Shown: positions 17,336-26,872, counted from the first letter of the stretch. The stretch: DNA of 64,000 nt from Billgrantia montanilacus (GCF_003336675.1 NZ_QPII01000008.1:1-64000), one strand, 5' to 3'. The notes: generated by a model from the letters alone, not told the origin. Made by a program: numbers and translations.

Positions 17336-18163
17336 TCAGGCAATGGCCTTGAACCGGCGAATCTGTTCGGTGAGCGCGATTTCCGTGGGCAGGCGCTCCA
17401 TGCTGCTGGCGCCGTAGAACCCGTTGCAGTGCTCGCTCTGTTTCATGACATAGGTGGCGTCCTCGGGGGTGGCGATGGGGCCACCGTGACAGAGGATGAT
17501 CACCTCCCGACGCACGCGCCTGGCCGCTTCGGCCCATTCGTCGATCAAGCGCACCGACTCGTCGAGGCTCTTGGCCGACTCGGCGCCGATGGTGCCGCCC
17601 ACTGTCACGCCCATGTGCGCCACGATGATATCGGCGCCCGCCTCCGCCATGGCCACGGCCTCGTCGGCCGAGAACACGTAGGGTGTGGTGAGCATGTCCA
17701 TCTCGTGGGCGAGGCGGATCATGTCCACTTCGCTGCCGTAGGTAATGCCGGTCTCCTCCAGGCTGACGCGGAAGGTACCGTCGATCAGGCCCACGGTAGG
17801 AAAGTTCTGAACCCCCGAGAAGCCCAGTTCCTTCAGCTCGCGCAGCAGCTTGGGCATGATCACGAAGGGATCCGTGCCGTTGACGCCGGCCAGCACCGGG
17901 GTGTGCTTGACCACCGGCAGTACCTCCAGCGCCATCTCCTGCACGATCTGATTGGCGTTGCCGTAGGCCAGCAGGCCGGCGGAAGAGGCCCGCCCCGCCA
18001 TGCGGTAGCGCCCCGAGTTGTAGATCACGATCAAGTCAATGCCGCCGGCTTCCTCGCACTTGGCCGAGATACCGGTACCGGCGCCGCCGCCGATGATCGG
18101 TTGGCCGCGAGCGACCATTTCCTGGAAGCGGGCCATGAGGGTGTTGCGGTCGAAGGGGGGCAT
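17336..18163 (-). CDS. PEP-hydrolase-like TIM-barrel protein
   Basis: 275 residues from the ATG at 18163, which follows AAGGAG; a longer frame upstream lacks a ribosome site. The TIM barrel has [21 protein letters not shown], a loop GINGTD-like motif ([13 protein letters not shown]), [12 protein letters not shown] and [11 protein letters not shown]. These are signatures of the family annotated as phosphoenolpyruvate hydrolase or TIM-barrel signal protein. It is the family usually found with, or fused to, Tm-1-like proteins. The true reaction is not established to my knowledge. It lies 16 bp after the Liv permease stop. Confidence 0.85.
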   Translation of the reverse strand: MPPFDRNTLMARFQEMVARGQPIIGGGAGTGISAKCEEAGGIDLIVIYNSGRYRMAGRASSAGLLAYGNANQIVQEMALEVLPVVKHTPVLAGVNGTDPFVIMPKLLRELKELGFSGVQNFPTVGLIDGTFRVSLEETGITYGSEVDMIRLAHEMDMLTTPYVFSADEAVAMAEAGADIIVAHMGVTVGGTIGAESAKSLDESVRLIDEWAEAARRVRREVIILCHGGPIATPEDATYVMKQSEHCNGFYGASSMERLPTEIALTEQIRRFKAIA

Positions 18164-18179
18164 GGCGAGTTTCTCCTTG

Positions 18180-19163
18180 TTATTGCTGATGGGCATGTGA
18201 ACGAGGCTGGCCCTTGGCTGAAGGTATAGGGGCACGACGAGAGCTGAACCACTGATTGAGCTGACCCACCACGCCCTGGCGGAAGGTGAGCACGCAGGTC
18301 ATGAAGACCAGGCCGATGATCACCGTGACCCAGGCGCCGAAGGGGTCGAGATAGTGGTTGAGTGCGGAGACGAGGGCGGCACCCACGGCGGGGCCGAAGA
18401 CCGTATTCATGCCGCCCAGCAGGGTCATCAGTATGACGTCGCCCGATGTGTGCCAGTGCACGTCATAGAGCGCCGCGAGCTGGAAGACGATCGCCTTGAG
18501 CGAGCCGGCGATTCCGGCGAGGCCGGCCGAGATGGTGAACACCAGCACCTTGTAGCGGGCCACGGGGTAGCCCAGCGAGATGGCGCGGGGCTCATGCTCG
18601 CGAATGGCACGCAGCACGTTGCCGAACGGGGAATTGACGGTTCGCCACACCAGCCACAGGCCGGCACCGACGATGCCCAACACCACGTAGTAGAGCGCCG
18701 TGTCGTTGCGCAGGTCGATCACACCCAGGAAGGTGCCGCGGGGAATCCGCTGCAGGCCGTCCTCGGCGCCGGTGAAGGGCGCCTGCAGGAAGAAGAAGAA
18801 AACCAGCTGCGACAGGGCCAGAGTGATCATGGCCAGGTAGATGCCGCTGCGATGAATGGCCAGTGCGCCAATGATCGTACCGAGAGCAGCCGCCACCAGG
18901 CCGCCGGCCAGGATACCCAGGTCGGTGGGAACGCCGTACTCCTTGACCAGTATCCCGGTGACGTAGGCACCGGTGCCGAAAAAGGCGGCGTGGCCGAAGG
19001 AAAGAATGCCGGTGTGCCCCAGCAACAGGTTGAAGGCGCAGGCGAACAGCACGAAGCACAGCATCTTCATGACGAAGACGGAATAGATGAGCTGGGGTAC
19101 GAAGGGAACGGCCAGCAGCGCCAGCAGGACGACGGCGATCGCAGCGAAGGAAAGGGTACGCAT
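18180..19163 (-). CDS. LivM-type ABC permease
   Basis: 327 residues from ATG 19163. The open frame runs further upstream but only as an out-of-frame shadow of the LivH-type gene. About eight to ten membrane helices, with [23 protein letters not shown] near the N-terminus and the EAA-like loop [21 protein letters not shown] that contacts the ATPases. A final Ser/Arg-rich cytoplasmic tail. The gene starts 2 bp after the LivH-type stop. It forms the transmembrane channel with that protein and is powered by the ATPases at 22316-23792. Substrate class: branched-chain amino acids, amides or other small organic acids; which one is open. Confidence 0.93.
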   Translation of the reverse strand: MRTLSFAAIAVVLLALLAVPFVPQLIYSVFVMKMLCFVLFACAFNLLLGHTGILSFGHAAFFGTGAYVTGILVKEYGVPTDLGILAGGLVAAALGTIIGALAIHRSGIYLAMITLALSQLVFFFFLQAPFTGAEDGLQRIPRGTFLGVIDLRNDTALYYVVLGIVGAGLWLVWRTVNSPFGNVLRAIREHEPRAISLGYPVARYKVLVFTISAGLAGIAGSLKAIVFQLAALYDVHWHTSGDVILMTLLGGMNTVFGPAVGAALVSALNHYLDPFGAWVTVIIGLVFMTCVLTFRQGVVGQLNQWFSSRRAPIPSAKGQPRSHAHQQ

Positions 19164-19165
19164 GG

Positions 19166-20053
19166 TCAGCCCTCCTCCCTGCCGAAAAGGCCGGCCGGCC
19201 GTAGCAGCAGTACCAGCACCATGACCAGGAAGACGATGGTCGACGAGAACTCCGAGTAGAAGACCCGGGTGAAGCCCTCCACGACGCCAAGCCCCAGGCC
19301 GGTGACGATGGCGCCCATGATCGATCCCAGCCCGCCGATGACCACGACGGCGAAGATGATGATCACCAGGCTGGATCCCATCGAGGGATTGACATGGAAG
19401 ATCGGCGCGGCCAGCACACCGGCAAACGCCGCCAGCCCCACACCCACGCCATAGGTCAGCGTGATCAGGCGTGGCACGTTGATGCCGAAGGCCTGGGTCA
19501 GCTCGGAGCGTTCGGTGGCGGCACGCAGGCTGGCGCCCAGCGAGGTACGCTCGATGATGAACCAGGTGGCCAGGCACAGCGTCAGTGCCGAGACGATCAC
19601 GAATCCGCGATAGATCGGCAGGATCATGAAGCCCAGGTTGATGGTTCCGCGCAGCTGCTCCGGCGTGGCGAAGGGCTGGCCGGAGGAGCCGAAGGCGACC
19701 CGGAAGCCGCCCTCCAATACCAGCACCAGACTGAAGGTCAGCAGCAACCCGTAGATTGGATCGAGTCCATAGAGCCGGCGCAGGAACAGGAACTCGAACA
19801 GCATGCCGAACACGGCCACGGCCAGTGGCGCGATGAATAGCGTCAGCCAATAACTGGCGCCCATGTACTGGGCCAGCAGGAAGGCCGCAAAGGCACCCAG
19901 CATGAAGAAGGCGCCGTGGGCAAAATTGACGATCTTGAGGACGCCGAAGATGATCGCCAGGCCAAGGCTGAGTACGGCATAGAAGGAGCCATTGACGATG
20001 CCCAGCATGAGTTGCCCCAGCAGGGCCTGAATGGGAATACCGAAAATATCCAT
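19166..20053 (-). CDS. LivH-type ABC permease
   Basis: 295 residues from ATG 20053; a GTG two codons earlier is also possible and neither has a clear ribosome site. Typical LivH: MLGIVNGSFYAVLSLGLAIIFGVLKIVNFAHGAFFMLGAF near the start, the cytoplasmic loop LRAATERSELTQAFGINV, and FAVVVIGGLGSIMGAIVTGLGLGVVE near the end. It pairs with the LivM-type permease. The binding protein gene lies 73 bp upstream on the same strand, and the ATPases are further upstream on the same strand, beyond the AraC gene. Confidence 0.93.
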   Translation of the reverse strand: MDIFGIPIQALLGQLMLGIVNGSFYAVLSLGLAIIFGVLKIVNFAHGAFFMLGAFAAFLLAQYMGASYWLTLFIAPLAVAVFGMLFEFLFLRRLYGLDPIYGLLLTFSLVLVLEGGFRVAFGSSGQPFATPEQLRGTINLGFMILPIYRGFVIVSALTLCLATWFIIERTSLGASLRAATERSELTQAFGINVPRLITLTYGVGVGLAAFAGVLAAPIFHVNPSMGSSLVIIIFAVVVIGGLGSIMGAIVTGLGLGVVEGFTRVFYSEFSSTIVFLVMVLVLLLRPAGLFGREEG

Positions 20054-20126
20054 GATCACGTGCTCGCGAGGCTAACGGTAAGAGAGAGTGGTGGTGCCCG
20101 GCCGAGGCCGGGCACGCAGTCGCGCA

Positions 20127-21356
20127 TCAATCGTTATCGAGCAGGTGACAGGTGCTGGCTTCCAGCGGCTGGAAGGCCTCTTCGCCGGGAATAGTTTTTA
20201 CCAGGCGCAGAAAGTCGTAGTCATACTCCGACTCGTCGGGGGATTTCACCTCCCACAGGTACTGGTCGTGCACCATGCGGCCGTTGGGGCGGATATAGCC
20301 GCCAGAGGCGAAGAAATCGTTGATCTCGATTTGTCGCATCTGCTCGGAGACGGCGTCGGCATCGTCGGTACCGGCGGCCTCTACGGCGTTCAGGTAGTGC
20401 ATGGTCGAGGAGTAGTTGCCGGCCTGGGCCATGTTGGGCATTCGCCCGGTGCGCTCATGGAAGCGCTGGGAAAATTCGCGAGTCTCCTCGTTGGCGTCCC
20501 AGTAGAAGGCGTTGGTCAGCAGCAGGCCTTGGGCGGTCTCGAGACCCAGACTGACGATGTCGTCGTACCAAAGCAGCAGGGCAGCCGGCCGCTGATCCGG
20601 GGTGACGCCGAATTCCGCCAGGGCGTTGATGGCGTTGATGGCATCCGCACCGGTGGAAGCAATACCAATGATCTCGGCGCCGGAGGCCTGGGCCTGTAGG
20701 GCATAGGAGGAGAAGTCGGTGGTGTCGAGTGGGTGGCGTGCGGCGCCGACCACCTGGCCGCCGGCCTCGCGTACCACGTTGGAAACCTGCTCCTCGAGCC
20801 CGATGCCGAAGGCGAAGTCCACGGTGAGGAAGAACCAGGTATCGCCACCGTCCTCGACGATCGACTTGCCGGTGCCGTGCGCCAGTGAGTAGGCGTCATA
20901 GGTATAGTGGGTAACGTAGGGCGAGCAGTAGTCGTTGGTCAGCCCGATGTTGGACGCCGAGTTGGAAATGGCATGGCGCTGCTGCTCGTCGGCCACGGCG
21001 GCCACGGCGAGCGCGACACCGGAGTTGGACAGATCGTTGATCATGTCCACGCCCTCGCTGTCGTACCATTCTCGTGCACGGCTGGCACCGGTGTCGGCGC
21101 GATTGCGGTGATCGCCATAGATGACCTCGATGGGTACGCCGTTCACCTCGCCACCGAAGTCCTCGACGGCCATTCGCACGGCCTCCACCGCCGCTTCGCC
21201 GGAGAGGTCGGTGTAGATACCCGACATGTCCGTCAGCACGCCGATTCGCACCACATCGTCGGAATAGTCGGCGCTCGCCATGCCGCTGGCGAGGCCCCCC
21301 AGGCTGACTACGGCTGAAGACACCATCAGCGTTTTCAAGGAGTTTTTAGCTGGCAT
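20127..21356 (-). CDS. Liv-type periplasmic substrate-binding protein
   Basis: 409 residues with a signal peptide (about 1-29, cut near MASADY). The mature part is a type I periplasmic binding fold: VRIGVLTDMSGIYTDLSGEAAVEAVRMAVEDFG, then NGVPIEVIYGDHRNRADTGASRAREWYD and VAAVADEQQRHAISNSASN. This resembles the urea, amide and branched-chain amino acid group. It delivers the ligand to the permeases encoded downstream. The start follows AGGAG. It is divergent from the AraC-family gene, so that regulator may act in the 107-bp gap. Confidence 0.93.
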   Translation of the reverse strand: MPAKNSLKTLMVSSAVVSLGGLASGMASADYSDDVVRIGVLTDMSGIYTDLSGEAAVEAVRMAVEDFGGEVNGVPIEVIYGDHRNRADTGASRAREWYDSEGVDMINDLSNSGVALAVAAVADEQQRHAISNSASNIGLTNDYCSPYVTHYTYDAYSLAHGTGKSIVEDGGDTWFFLTVDFAFGIGLEEQVSNVVREAGGQVVGAARHPLDTTDFSSYALQAQASGAEIIGIASTGADAINAINALAEFGVTPDQRPAALLLWYDDIVSLGLETAQGLLLTNAFYWDANEETREFSQRFHERTGRMPNMAQAGNYSSTMHYLNAVEAAGTDDADAVSEQMRQIEINDFFASGGYIRPNGRMVHDQYLWEVKSPDESEYDYDFLRLVKTIPGEEAFQPLEASTCHLLDND

Positions 21357-21463
21357 TGTTTTCTCCTGTTCTCATGGGAAGTTATTGTTGTACTTTGCTC
21401 TGACTCGAACGTGGTTATTTTCCGTTGCCATTATCAGTTAGGGCCATAAAGAGCGATTGCGCC

Positions 21464-22309
21464 ATGGCTGCAGAACACGAACAGCTATCCGAAACACACA
21501 TAGTTGGCGACGATACCCAGCAGTGGATAGTGCGCGCCGCGGACTGTCCCGTCCTCGAGCAGCGGCATATCTCCCACGTTGGCTTCGGTGATGCTGCGGT
21601 GCCCTACCGCATCGTGCGCACCCGCCTGAGCGGTGCCTATATCCACGGCTCTCTGGGCGGCGAAGGGCGCATGCTGCTCGATGGGCGCTGGTGCACCATG
21701 CGGCGCAACATGATGTCCTTCGCCCCGGCCCACGCGCTGCATGCCTTCCACGCCGTACCGGAGAAGCGCTGGCAGTACTGCTGGCTGCGCTATCTGCCCA
21801 GCGCACCACGCTCGGTGGTGGGCACCATCGCGCCGATCATGCAGGACTTCGATCCCGAGCCCATGAAGTACGCCATCCTGGGTCTCTACAGCGAGGTGTT
21901 TCAGGGCAAGGGGGATGCGGCCAGTTGCGTCATGTGGGTCGATACCATCGAGCGCTACATCGCCCGCTTTGCCGACCCGTGGCGGCGCGATCCGCGGATC
22001 GTCGCCGTCTTCGATGCGATAATGCCGACACTGGAGCGCCAGTGGACCATCGAGGAGATGGCGGAGATCGCCCATGTCAGCACCGAACATCTGCGCCGTA
22101 TCAGCCGAAAGGTATTCGGCCGCAGCCCCATGCAGCAGCTGACGCAGCTGCGCATGCAGCACGCGTCGCATCTGCTGGCGACCAGCGATCTCCCGGTGGA
22201 GGAGATCGCCGGGCGGGTGGGGTATCAGAGCCCCTTCGCCTTCTCCAAGACCTTCAAGCGCATGAACGGTGTCTCGCCGTCACATTTCCGCCTGCACACC
22301 CGCGAGTAA
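21464..22309 (+). CDS. AraC-family transcriptional regulator
   Basis: 281 residues from ATG 21464; a TTG 39 bp upstream is open but less likely. The N-terminal part is a cupin-like sensor domain with GSLGGEGRMLLDGRWCTMRRN. The C-terminal two-helix-turn-helix domain (about 180-280) has EEMAEIAHVSTEHLRRISRKVFGRSPMQ and EEIAGRVGYQSPFAFSKTFKR. It lies inside the transporter locus, divergent from the binding protein gene and convergent with the LivF-type gene (6 bp apart), so control of this locus by its substrate is likely. Confidence 0.9.
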   Translation: MAAEHEQLSETHIVGDDTQQWIVRAADCPVLEQRHISHVGFGDAAVPYRIVRTRLSGAYIHGSLGGEGRMLLDGRWCTMRRNMMSFAPAHALHAFHAVPEKRWQYCWLRYLPSAPRSVVGTIAPIMQDFDPEPMKYAILGLYSEVFQGKGDAASCVMWVDTIERYIARFADPWRRDPRIVAVFDAIMPTLERQWTIEEMAEIAHVSTEHLRRISRKVFGRSPMQQLTQLRMQHASHLLATSDLPVEEIAGRVGYQSPFAFSKTFKRMNGVSPSHFRLHTRE

Positions 22310-22315
22310 CTCCGG

Positions 22316-23044
22316 CTAGACGCCGAGCCGCGCCAACAGTGCATCGACATCGCGCTCGATGCCATCACGGTCGTAGTGAGCTGCCACCTGGCCGTGGTCG
22401 ATCAGATAGAACTGGTCGGCAACGTCCATGGCGAAACGCAGGTTCTGCTCCACCAGCAAGATGGTGTAGCCCTGCGCCTTCAGCTGTTGAATGATGTCGC
22501 CGATCTGCTCGACGATGCTGGGAGCCAGCCCTTCGGTGGGCTCGTCGAGCAGCAGTAAAGGCGCACCGGTTCGGAGAATGCGGGCGATGGCAAGCATCTG
22601 CTGCTCGCCGCCAGAGAGCTTGGTGCCGGGGCTGTGCAATCGTTCACGCAGGTTGGGAAAGAGATCCAGGGCCTCAGCCGTGCTCAACCCCCTGTCGTCG
22701 ACTCGCGTCGGCAGTTCGAGGTGCTCCTTGACGTCCAGGGTGGCGTAGATGCCGCGATCCTCGGGGCAGAAGGCCACGCCGTGGCGAGCGATGTGGTAGG
22801 GGCGCAGGCCAATGGTCTCGGTGCCCTGCAGGCAAATGCTGCCGCGGCGTCGAGGCACGATGCCCATGATCGATTTCAGCGTGGTGGACTTGCCTGCGCC
22901 GTTTCGGCCGAGCAGGGTGACGACCTGCCCCGTCGGCACCTCCAGGTCGATGCCATGCAGCACATGGCTCTCGCCGTACCAGGCGTGAAGGTCGCGTATG
23001 GCAAGCATGGGTTGGGGGACACGGACAGCCGCTGCATCAGTCAT
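22316..23044 (-). CDS. LivF-type ABC ATPase
   Basis: 242 residues. Walker A GRNGAGKST, Q-loop around FCPEDRGIYATLDVKEHLE, signature LSGGEQQM, Walker B LLLLDEPTEGL and switch His in ILLVEQN-flanked sequence. It is the second ATPase of the Liv-type importer. Its start overlaps the LivG-type stop by 8 nt, giving coupled translation from a GGAGG site. It ends 6 bp from the convergent AraC gene. Confidence 0.95.
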   Translation of the reverse strand: MTDAAAVRVPQPMLAIRDLHAWYGESHVLHGIDLEVPTGQVVTLLGRNGAGKSTTLKSIMGIVPRRRGSICLQGTETIGLRPYHIARHGVAFCPEDRGIYATLDVKEHLELPTRVDDRGLSTAEALDLFPNLRERLHSPGTKLSGGEQQMLAIARILRTGAPLLLLDEPTEGLAPSIVEQIGDIIQQLKAQGYTILLVEQNLRFAMDVADQFYLIDHGQVAAHYDRDGIERDVDALLARLGV

Positions 23045-23792
23045 GGCGGGCGCCTCCGATATAGGATTCGATCACGCGTGCATCCTGCGAGACCGTGGCG
23101 TAATCGCCCTCCACCAGCACCTCGCCACGGGCCAGTACGGTAATGCGGTCGCAGAGATCGGCCACCACGCCCAGGTTATGCTCCACCATCAGCACGGTCC
23201 TGCCCTTGGCAACGCTGCGTATCAGCTCGGCGGTTCGCCCCACGTCTTCGGTGCCCATGCCGGCGAGCGGTTCGTCGAGCAGCATCACCTCTGGGTCGAG
23301 CGCCAGGGTGGTGGCGAGCTCCAACGCACGCTTGCGCCCGTAGGGCAGTTCGGCTGCGGGCGTATCCGCCCACTCTTCCAGGCCGACGTCTTCGAGCAGG
23401 GCCAGGGCCCGCTGTCGTTGATGATCCAGGCGGTGGTGGGAGCGCCAGAAATCGTAGGACTCGCCACGCTGCCGTTGTAGCGCCAGCTTGACGTTTTCCA
23501 GGGTCGTCAGCTTGCCGAAAACGGCGGAGATCTGAAACGAGCGAACCATTCCCCGGCGAGCGATCTGGTCCGGCTTGAGCCGGGTGATGTCCTGACCCTG
23601 GTAGCGGATCGTTCCCGACGTGGGTTCGAGGAATTTGGTGAGCAGATTGAAGCAGGTGGTCTTGCCTGCTCCATTGGCCCCGATCATGGCATGAATGGTG
23701 CCGGTCTCGATGCGCATGGATATGCCATGAACCGCCTTGAAACCCTTGAAGCTCTTGGTCAGGTTGGCGGTTTCGACGATTGCTTCTGCCAT
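23037..23792 (-). CDS. LivG-type ABC ATPase
   Basis: 251 residues. Walker A GANGAGKTT, Q-loop near RSFQISAVFGKLT, a signature region that reads ELPYGRKRALELA in place of the usual LSGGQ, as is common in LivG, and Walker B VMLLDEPLAGM, followed by LMVEHNLGVV with the switch His. It works with the LivF-type protein on the same importer. It is first in its two-gene transcript, with GGAG before the start. Two small palindromes lie about 140-170 bp upstream (23932-23961). Confidence 0.95.
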   Translation of the reverse strand: MAEAIVETANLTKSFKGFKAVHGISMRIETGTIHAMIGANGAGKTTCFNLLTKFLEPTSGTIRYQGQDITRLKPDQIARRGMVRSFQISAVFGKLTTLENVKLALQRQRGESYDFWRSHHRLDHQRQRALALLEDVGLEEWADTPAAELPYGRKRALELATTLALDPEVMLLDEPLAGMGTEDVGRTAELIRSVAKGRTVLMVEHNLGVVADLCDRITVLARGEVLVEGDYATVSQDARVIESYIGGARHD

Positions 23793-23931
23793 GGAGTGCT
23801 CCGCTTGGCGTTGTTATTGGAGTCGGATCCCTGGGCGGAGTCGTGCTGCCCTCTATCTAGTCTTGGTCTTCACGGGGAATAGGGCCATGGCTACGGGGCA
23901 CTTTAGCCTGTCCAAAAACCACATGCTGCTG

Positions 23932-23961
23932 TCCAGGTTCTACCTGGATTGGTTAAACCAG
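23932..23961. promoter_or_regulatory. Paired palindromes upstream of the LivG/LivF genes
   Basis: TCCAGGT-TCT-ACCTGGA (23932-23948) is followed within a few bases by TGGTTAAACCA (about 23950-23960). They lie between the membrane-protein gene and the ATPase genes. A regulator site is possible; no partner is identified. Confidence 0.3.
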
Positions 23962-23997
23962 ACCGGTATGTGGATGGATGGGTAGCAGACAATGGCA

Positions 23998-24032
23998 AAT
24001 CCCGCCGATATGCGATGCACATCGGCGGGATT
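23998..24032 (-). terminator. Hairpin after the membrane-protein gene
   Basis: A 12-bp perfect stem (AATCCCGCCGAT and ATCGGCGGGATT) with an 11-nt loop, 28 bp past the stop at 24060. The run of T on the minus strand is short, so termination may be partial. Confidence 0.5.
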
Positions 24033-24059
24033 GAAGGGAAGAGCTCGGTCGTAGCCGGC

Positions 24060-24707
24060 TCAGGTCGTCAGCACCCGCTCCTCATCGTAGTGGGCGGCGA
24101 TATCGCTGACCGAGATGCAGGTGTACTTGATGACGAAGAAGGCCAGGGTGGCGGGGCAGGAGAACGTCTCTTCGAACTGCTCCACCTGGGCGCCGCGGCC
24201 ACGGGTGACGCTGGCCCGGTAGGTATCACCGGCCTTGGTCAGCTTGACCTTGGCCTGGCTGTCGGCCTCCTGCTTCTCCAGCACCAGTTCTCGCTGCTTC
24301 GACAGCATCTCACCCAGCATCTTGCCGCCTTCGCGCTCCTCCGGCGTGGCCCAGACCTCCTGATCCCGGTTGCCATACTGGTAGAGCATGATGATCGGCA
24401 GGACGGAGAAGATGGCACCGCTCAGCACCCAGGTCAGCTCGCCACCGGACAGCCCACCGGTGAATACCGCGAGCAGCTGCACGACGATACCGACGGCGAG
24501 CAGGCCGGCCAGCGGACGCCACATGCGTGGATTGAGGAAGGGCTTGCCGAGGGTGTGGCCCCAGAGCCCCGTTGCCACCAGGACGCCCACGCCGGTAGAG
24601 ATCAGGGCCCACAGCGGTCCCCCGCCCACCAGCAGGGCAATGGCTCCCAACAGCACCAGCACGCTGTAGAAAACCGCCAGTAAAATGTACGCGCGATGCA
24701 GGTTCAT
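24060..24707 (-). CDS. Membrane protein of unknown function
   Basis: 215 residues from ATG 24707, which follows AAGGAG; the open frame extends further upstream without support. It has four probable membrane helices (about 6-28, 30-48, 62-85 and 90-112; for example LLAVFYSVLVLLGAIALLVGG). A charged cytoplasmic or periplasmic tail follows (about 120-175, rich in Glu, Lys and Arg) and ends with a region containing a single Cys pair area FSCPATLAFFVIKYTC. I do not recognise the family. It stands alone between the transporter locus and pyrB, with a terminator-like hairpin downstream. Confidence 0.7.
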   Translation of the reverse strand: MNLHRAYILLAVFYSVLVLLGAIALLVGGGPLWALISTGVGVLVATGLWGHTLGKPFLNPRMWRPLAGLLAVGIVVQLLAVFTGGLSGGELTWVLSGAIFSVLPIIMLYQYGNRDQEVWATPEEREGGKMLGEMLSKQRELVLEKQEADSQAKVKLTKAGDTYRASVTRGRGAQVEQFEETFSCPATLAFFVIKYTCISVSDIAAHYDEERVLTT

Positions 24708-24890
24708 GCGTAACGTCTCCTTGTTCCGGGTTGCCGGCCGGCAACGCCTGTTGTTGTCGAACGCTTGGTGGCTAGCTGCAAGTGGCGCCAGCTCTGTCGT
24801 CATGGGGGTGGCAGCGCCAAGGCTGCCCTTAGCTTCGCACATTCCTCGGCTGCGATCAGCATAGCGCTGACCAACGCTGTACGCACCGCG

Positions 24891-25922
24891 CTAGTGATCG
24901 GCGTCGTCCACGCCGACCCGCTCGGGCACGAACCAGCGCACCGGGCGCAGGTCCTTCTCGATCAGGTCCTCCACCCGGAGCAGGGCGGCAAAGATCGCCA
25001 TGCGCATGGGAATGCCGTTGTCGGTCTGGCGAAAGATCGCCAGACGCGGGTCGCCGTTGAGGTCGACGTTGAGATCGTTGGCGCCGGGCCGGCTGTCACG
25101 GGGCAGCGGGTGCATGACGATGGTGGTGTCGTTGCAGTGCGCATCAAGGAAGTCGCGGCCCACGCTGAAGTCCTGCGAGACCCCGGCGAAACTCTCGCTC
25201 ATCTCCTCGGTGAAGCGCTCCTTCTGGATGCGGGTGGTATAGACCACGTCCAGGTCGGAGAAGTCGCAGGCCAGGCTGTCGCGCTGTTCGACCCGGTGGC
25301 CCCGGGAGACGACCCGGTCGATCACATGGCTCGGCATCTCCAGGCCCGGCGGCGAGACCAGGGTGATGCGCATCGGGTCGTAGAGTGACAGCAGCTTGAT
25401 CAGCGAATGGACGGTACGCCCGTATTTCAGGTCGCCGGTCAGCAGGATATGGGACCCTGACAGCTTCTTGCCCAGGCGTGCGAACTCCTTGTCGATGGTG
25501 TAGAGGTCGAGCAGCGCCTGGCTGGGGTGTTCGCCGGGGCCATCGCCACCGTTGATCACCGGCACATGAGTGGCGGCGGCGAACTCGGCCACCGAGCCCT
25601 GGTCCGGGTGGCGCATGACGATGGCGTCGCAGTAGCCGCTCATCACCCGGCTGGTGTCGTAGAGCGACTCCCCCTTGGCCATGGAGGAAAACGTGAAGCC
25701 GGTGGTGTCGCAGACGCTGCCGCCCAGCCGGCAGAAGGCCGCATTGAAGCTGACCCGGGTCCGGGTGCTGGCCTCGAAGAAGAGATTGCCGAGCACTGCC
25801 CCCTCCAGTACCCGGGTGACCTGCCGCCGCTGGGCGATGGGCTCCATGCGCGCGGCGACACGCAGCAGGTGATCGACATGGTCTCGGGTCAGGGGGTCGA
25901 TGGAGAGCAGATGGGGACTCAT
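24891..25922 (-). CDS. pyrB: Aspartate carbamoyltransferase catalytic chain
   Basis: 343 residues from ATG 25922; a longer frame adds 16 residues with no ribosome site. Second step of pyrimidine synthesis: carbamoyl phosphate plus aspartate to carbamoyl aspartate. Carbamoyl-phosphate-binding FFEASTRTRVSFN, the NGGDGPGEHPSQALLDLYT motif, and a C-terminal HPLPRDSRPGANDL with aspartate-loop residues. The tail after MRMAIFAALL is longer than in E. coli PyrB (310). No pyrI and no pyrC-like partner lie beside it. It may be the stand-alone type. Confidence 0.93.
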   Translation of the reverse strand: MSPHLLSIDPLTRDHVDHLLRVAARMEPIAQRRQVTRVLEGAVLGNLFFEASTRTRVSFNAAFCRLGGSVCDTTGFTFSSMAKGESLYDTSRVMSGYCDAIVMRHPDQGSVAEFAAATHVPVINGGDGPGEHPSQALLDLYTIDKEFARLGKKLSGSHILLTGDLKYGRTVHSLIKLLSLYDPMRITLVSPPGLEMPSHVIDRVVSRGHRVEQRDSLACDFSDLDVVYTTRIQKERFTEEMSESFAGVSQDFSVGRDFLDAHCNDTTIVMHPLPRDSRPGANDLNVDLNGDPRLAIFRQTDNGIPMRMAIFAALLRVEDLIEKDLRPVRWFVPERVGVDDADH

Positions 25923-26010
25923 CACAGGCCTCGGCTTGGCAGCGGGAATGGCCGTAGTGTAACCCTCCACGCGGTCCGCATCACGAGCGAATGTCGCTGA
26001 CTATCAGCGG

Positions 26011-26688
26011 TTACTGGCCGATCAGTTCCGCGAGGTGGCGCGCATGGGTGACCACCTCGTGGCTCGCCCGCTCGGTATCCAGGTCGTCCATGGCCACCAC
26101 GCCGATACACGCCTCCACACCGGCACGGAACTGGGGGGTGGCGATGGCGCTGGCCACGCCCACGGCGCCACGCTGAAGCTGGCCACGCGTCAGGCTGAAG
26201 CCGTCGGTACGGGCCTGGCGCACCGCCTCGCTGTCATCCTTGCGGGGTGGGCGCCCGGCCAGGATGGCAATCCCAGCCGCTCCCTGGGTCAACGGGTGGC
26301 GGCTGCCCACACGATAGCCGACCCGCAGCAGCCCCTCGTCGGGCTCGGCCACCAGGAGCACCACGCACTCCTCTCCCTGGGCGACCGAAATGAATGCCGT
26401 GGCCCTGGTCGCCTTGGCCAGCGCCTGCAGCAGCGGCTGGGCCACCGCGCGCAGCTGTGGTTCGAAACGCGAGGCGAGCAGGGCGACACCCGCCCCCAGG
26501 CGAATCGGCCCCTCGCTGGTGCGCGTGACCAGGGCGTGGCTCTCCAGGGTGGCGACGATGCGATAGGCGATGGCGCGATGGACGTCCAGTTGTCTGGCGA
26601 GTTCGGCAATCGTCATGCCTTCGCTGTGCTCGGCGATCAGTGCCAGGGCGTTCAGGCCACGATCCAGGGTCTGCAGGGTAGTGGACAT
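26011..26688 (-). CDS. IclR-family transcriptional regulator (divergent from P450 gene)
   Basis: 225 residues from ATG 26688; the open frame continues upstream through the promoter region and is rejected. The N-terminal winged helix (about 5-60) has MTIAELARQLDVHRAIAYRIVATLE. The effector-binding domain follows (about 75-225), with AVGVASAIATPQFRAGVEACIGVVA near the end. It is divergent from the P450-reductase gene, separated by 184 bp, so it is the likely local regulator. The effector is unknown. It is on the short side for IclR (usually 240-280). Confidence 0.88.
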   Translation of the reverse strand: MSTTLQTLDRGLNALALIAEHSEGMTIAELARQLDVHRAIAYRIVATLESHALVTRTSEGPIRLGAGVALLASRFEPQLRAVAQPLLQALAKATRATAFISVAQGEECVVLLVAEPDEGLLRVGYRVGSRHPLTQGAAGIAILAGRPPRKDDSEAVRQARTDGFSLTRGQLQRGAVGVASAIATPQFRAGVEACIGVVAMDDLDTERASHEVVTHARHLAELIGQ

Positions 26689-26872
26689 CGGCGCGGTACC
26701 TCGGATGGCGAGTGGCACTGCAATGGTAGCGCAGCGGCACCCGGGTTTGACGTGACACGAGAAACTGCCTATTTTCTCCACTGAGTTCGCTAAACGATAC
26801 CATGTGTGCGATAAAAGTAAATTAACAATAGCACACGCCGTCGAAAAACCAGACCGTGCACCTGGAGCCACC
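26689..26872. promoter_or_regulatory. Divergent promoter region, IclR and P450 genes
   Basis: It includes the odd-centred palindrome TCGCTAAACGA (26787-26797) and the wider inverted pair GTGTGC (26804-26809) and GCACAC (26831-26836) around an AT-rich core. These are candidate sites for the IclR regulator. The P450 ribosome site is GGAG at 26863-26866. Confidence 0.4.

Noticed and set aside
16775..18229. A 484-codon plus-strand open frame
   Set aside because: It lies opposite the SRPBCC and TIM-barrel genes, its sequence is Gly/His/Arg-rich with no family likeness, and high GC gives long antisense frames.
19164..19850. N-terminal extension of the LivM-type gene
   Set aside because: It is an alternate frame of the LivH-type gene and is Arg/His-rich; ATG 19163 directly follows the LivH stop.
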